NCBI GenBank assembly: GCA_009697495.1
Contig: SHUN01000163.1
Location: forward strand, 1-6,591
From: Bryobacterales bacterium
Lineage (GTDB): Bacteria; Acidobacteriota; Terriglobia; Bryobacterales; Bryobacteraceae
Reading direction: 5' to 3'
DNA length: 6,591 nt
In this document: positions 6,467 to 6,591 of the stretch, piece after piece
Numbering within the stretch: the first letter of the stretch is position 1
How the letters are laid out: each line of letters starts with the position of its first letter
Notes under the pieces: model-generated
The model's database searches: none
What the model was told of the DNA's origin: nothing
Seen by the model: the letters and a program-made list of their open reading frames with translations, nothing else
Made by a program: the position numbers and the translations under genes

Positions 6467-6591
6467 CAATCTCCGCGCGCGTTAGTGTACGGAAACGGTC
6501 CACGCCAAACCGTTCGCAACAGAAGCTTCCCATCACGCTGCCATAAATGACGGCGCGCGACAACTCCCGGCGGTCAATATGTCCCTGGCCC
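6426..6591 (-). CDS. C-terminal end of a PfkB-family sugar kinase, 5' part outside window
   Basis: An open frame enters from the right edge and ends at TAA (6428-6426), giving 54 residues without its start. The protein reads RRELSRAVIYGSVMGSF, then CCERFGVDRFRTLTR, then AEIDARFQEFKKFTDF. The AVIYGSVMGSFCCERF helix, followed by a helical tail with LTRAEIDARFxEF, matches the C-terminus of ribokinase/PfkB-type carbohydrate kinases as I know them. The ATP-binding GAGD loop would lie just outside the window, so the call rests on the tail alone. The kinase would phosphorylate a sugar or nucleoside in the cytoplasm; the substrate cannot be told. Its last 41 bases overlap the start of the glycosyltransferase in another frame, indicating coupled translation and a shared operon. 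Confidence 0.75.
   Translation of the reverse strand, partial: GQGHIDRRELSRAVIYGSVMGSFCCERFGVDRFRTLTRAEIDARFQEFKKFTDF
6471..6474 (-). promoter_or_regulatory. Shine-Dalgarno of the glycosyltransferase within the sugar kinase gene
   Basis: GGAG on the minus strand lies four bases before the ATG at 6466 and inside the coding sequence of the PfkB-type kinase. No alternative start with a comparable site occurs after the kinase stop; the next candidate is a GTG at 6376 without a visible Shine-Dalgarno. This supports the overlapping start. Confidence 0.55.

Overview
The window looks like chromosomal DNA of a moderately GC-rich soil-type bacterium. My best guess is an Acidobacteriota lineage of the Solibacter/Bryobacter kind. 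That guess rests on a dnaJ gene directly followed by an HspR-type MerR repressor, a secreted family-VIII-like serine hydrolase, and the style of the GT-C and PfkB proteins. It is an inference from protein character, not from a database match. No rRNA, tRNA, mobile element, CRISPR array or long repeat is visible. Coding density is close to complete: the longest gap between genes is about 42 bases.

The left part (1-1530, plus strand) is the end of a heat-shock operon. It holds dnaJ, cut by the window edge inside its J domain, and hspR, whose ATG follows the dnaJ stop with no intervening base. HspR is expected to repress this same operon, with DnaK/DnaJ feeding back on it. The operator and dnaK would lie to the left of the window.

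The rest (1527-6591, minus strand) is a run of five co-directional, tightly packed genes. Read right to left they are: the 3' end of a PfkB-type sugar kinase; a multi-membrane-spanning GT-C glycosyltransferase whose start overlaps the kinase by about 41 bases; a diaminopimelate epimerase homologue 8 bases further on; a UDP-N-acetylglucosamine-type 6-dehydrogenase 15 bases further; and a secreted beta-lactamase-fold serine hydrolase after a 42-base gap. The spacing suggests one transcript. The gene set points broadly to envelope or glycan precursor metabolism, but no pathway is proven. This run converges with hspR, and the two stop codons share the palindrome TTAA.

The most interesting observation is in the DapF homologue. 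Both residues that align with the catalytic cysteines of diaminopimelate epimerase are serine, and the active-site histidine of the GNPH motif is glutamine. The residues that grip the substrate are kept and the reading frame is intact. This may be a serine-based epimerase or an enzyme with a changed reaction.
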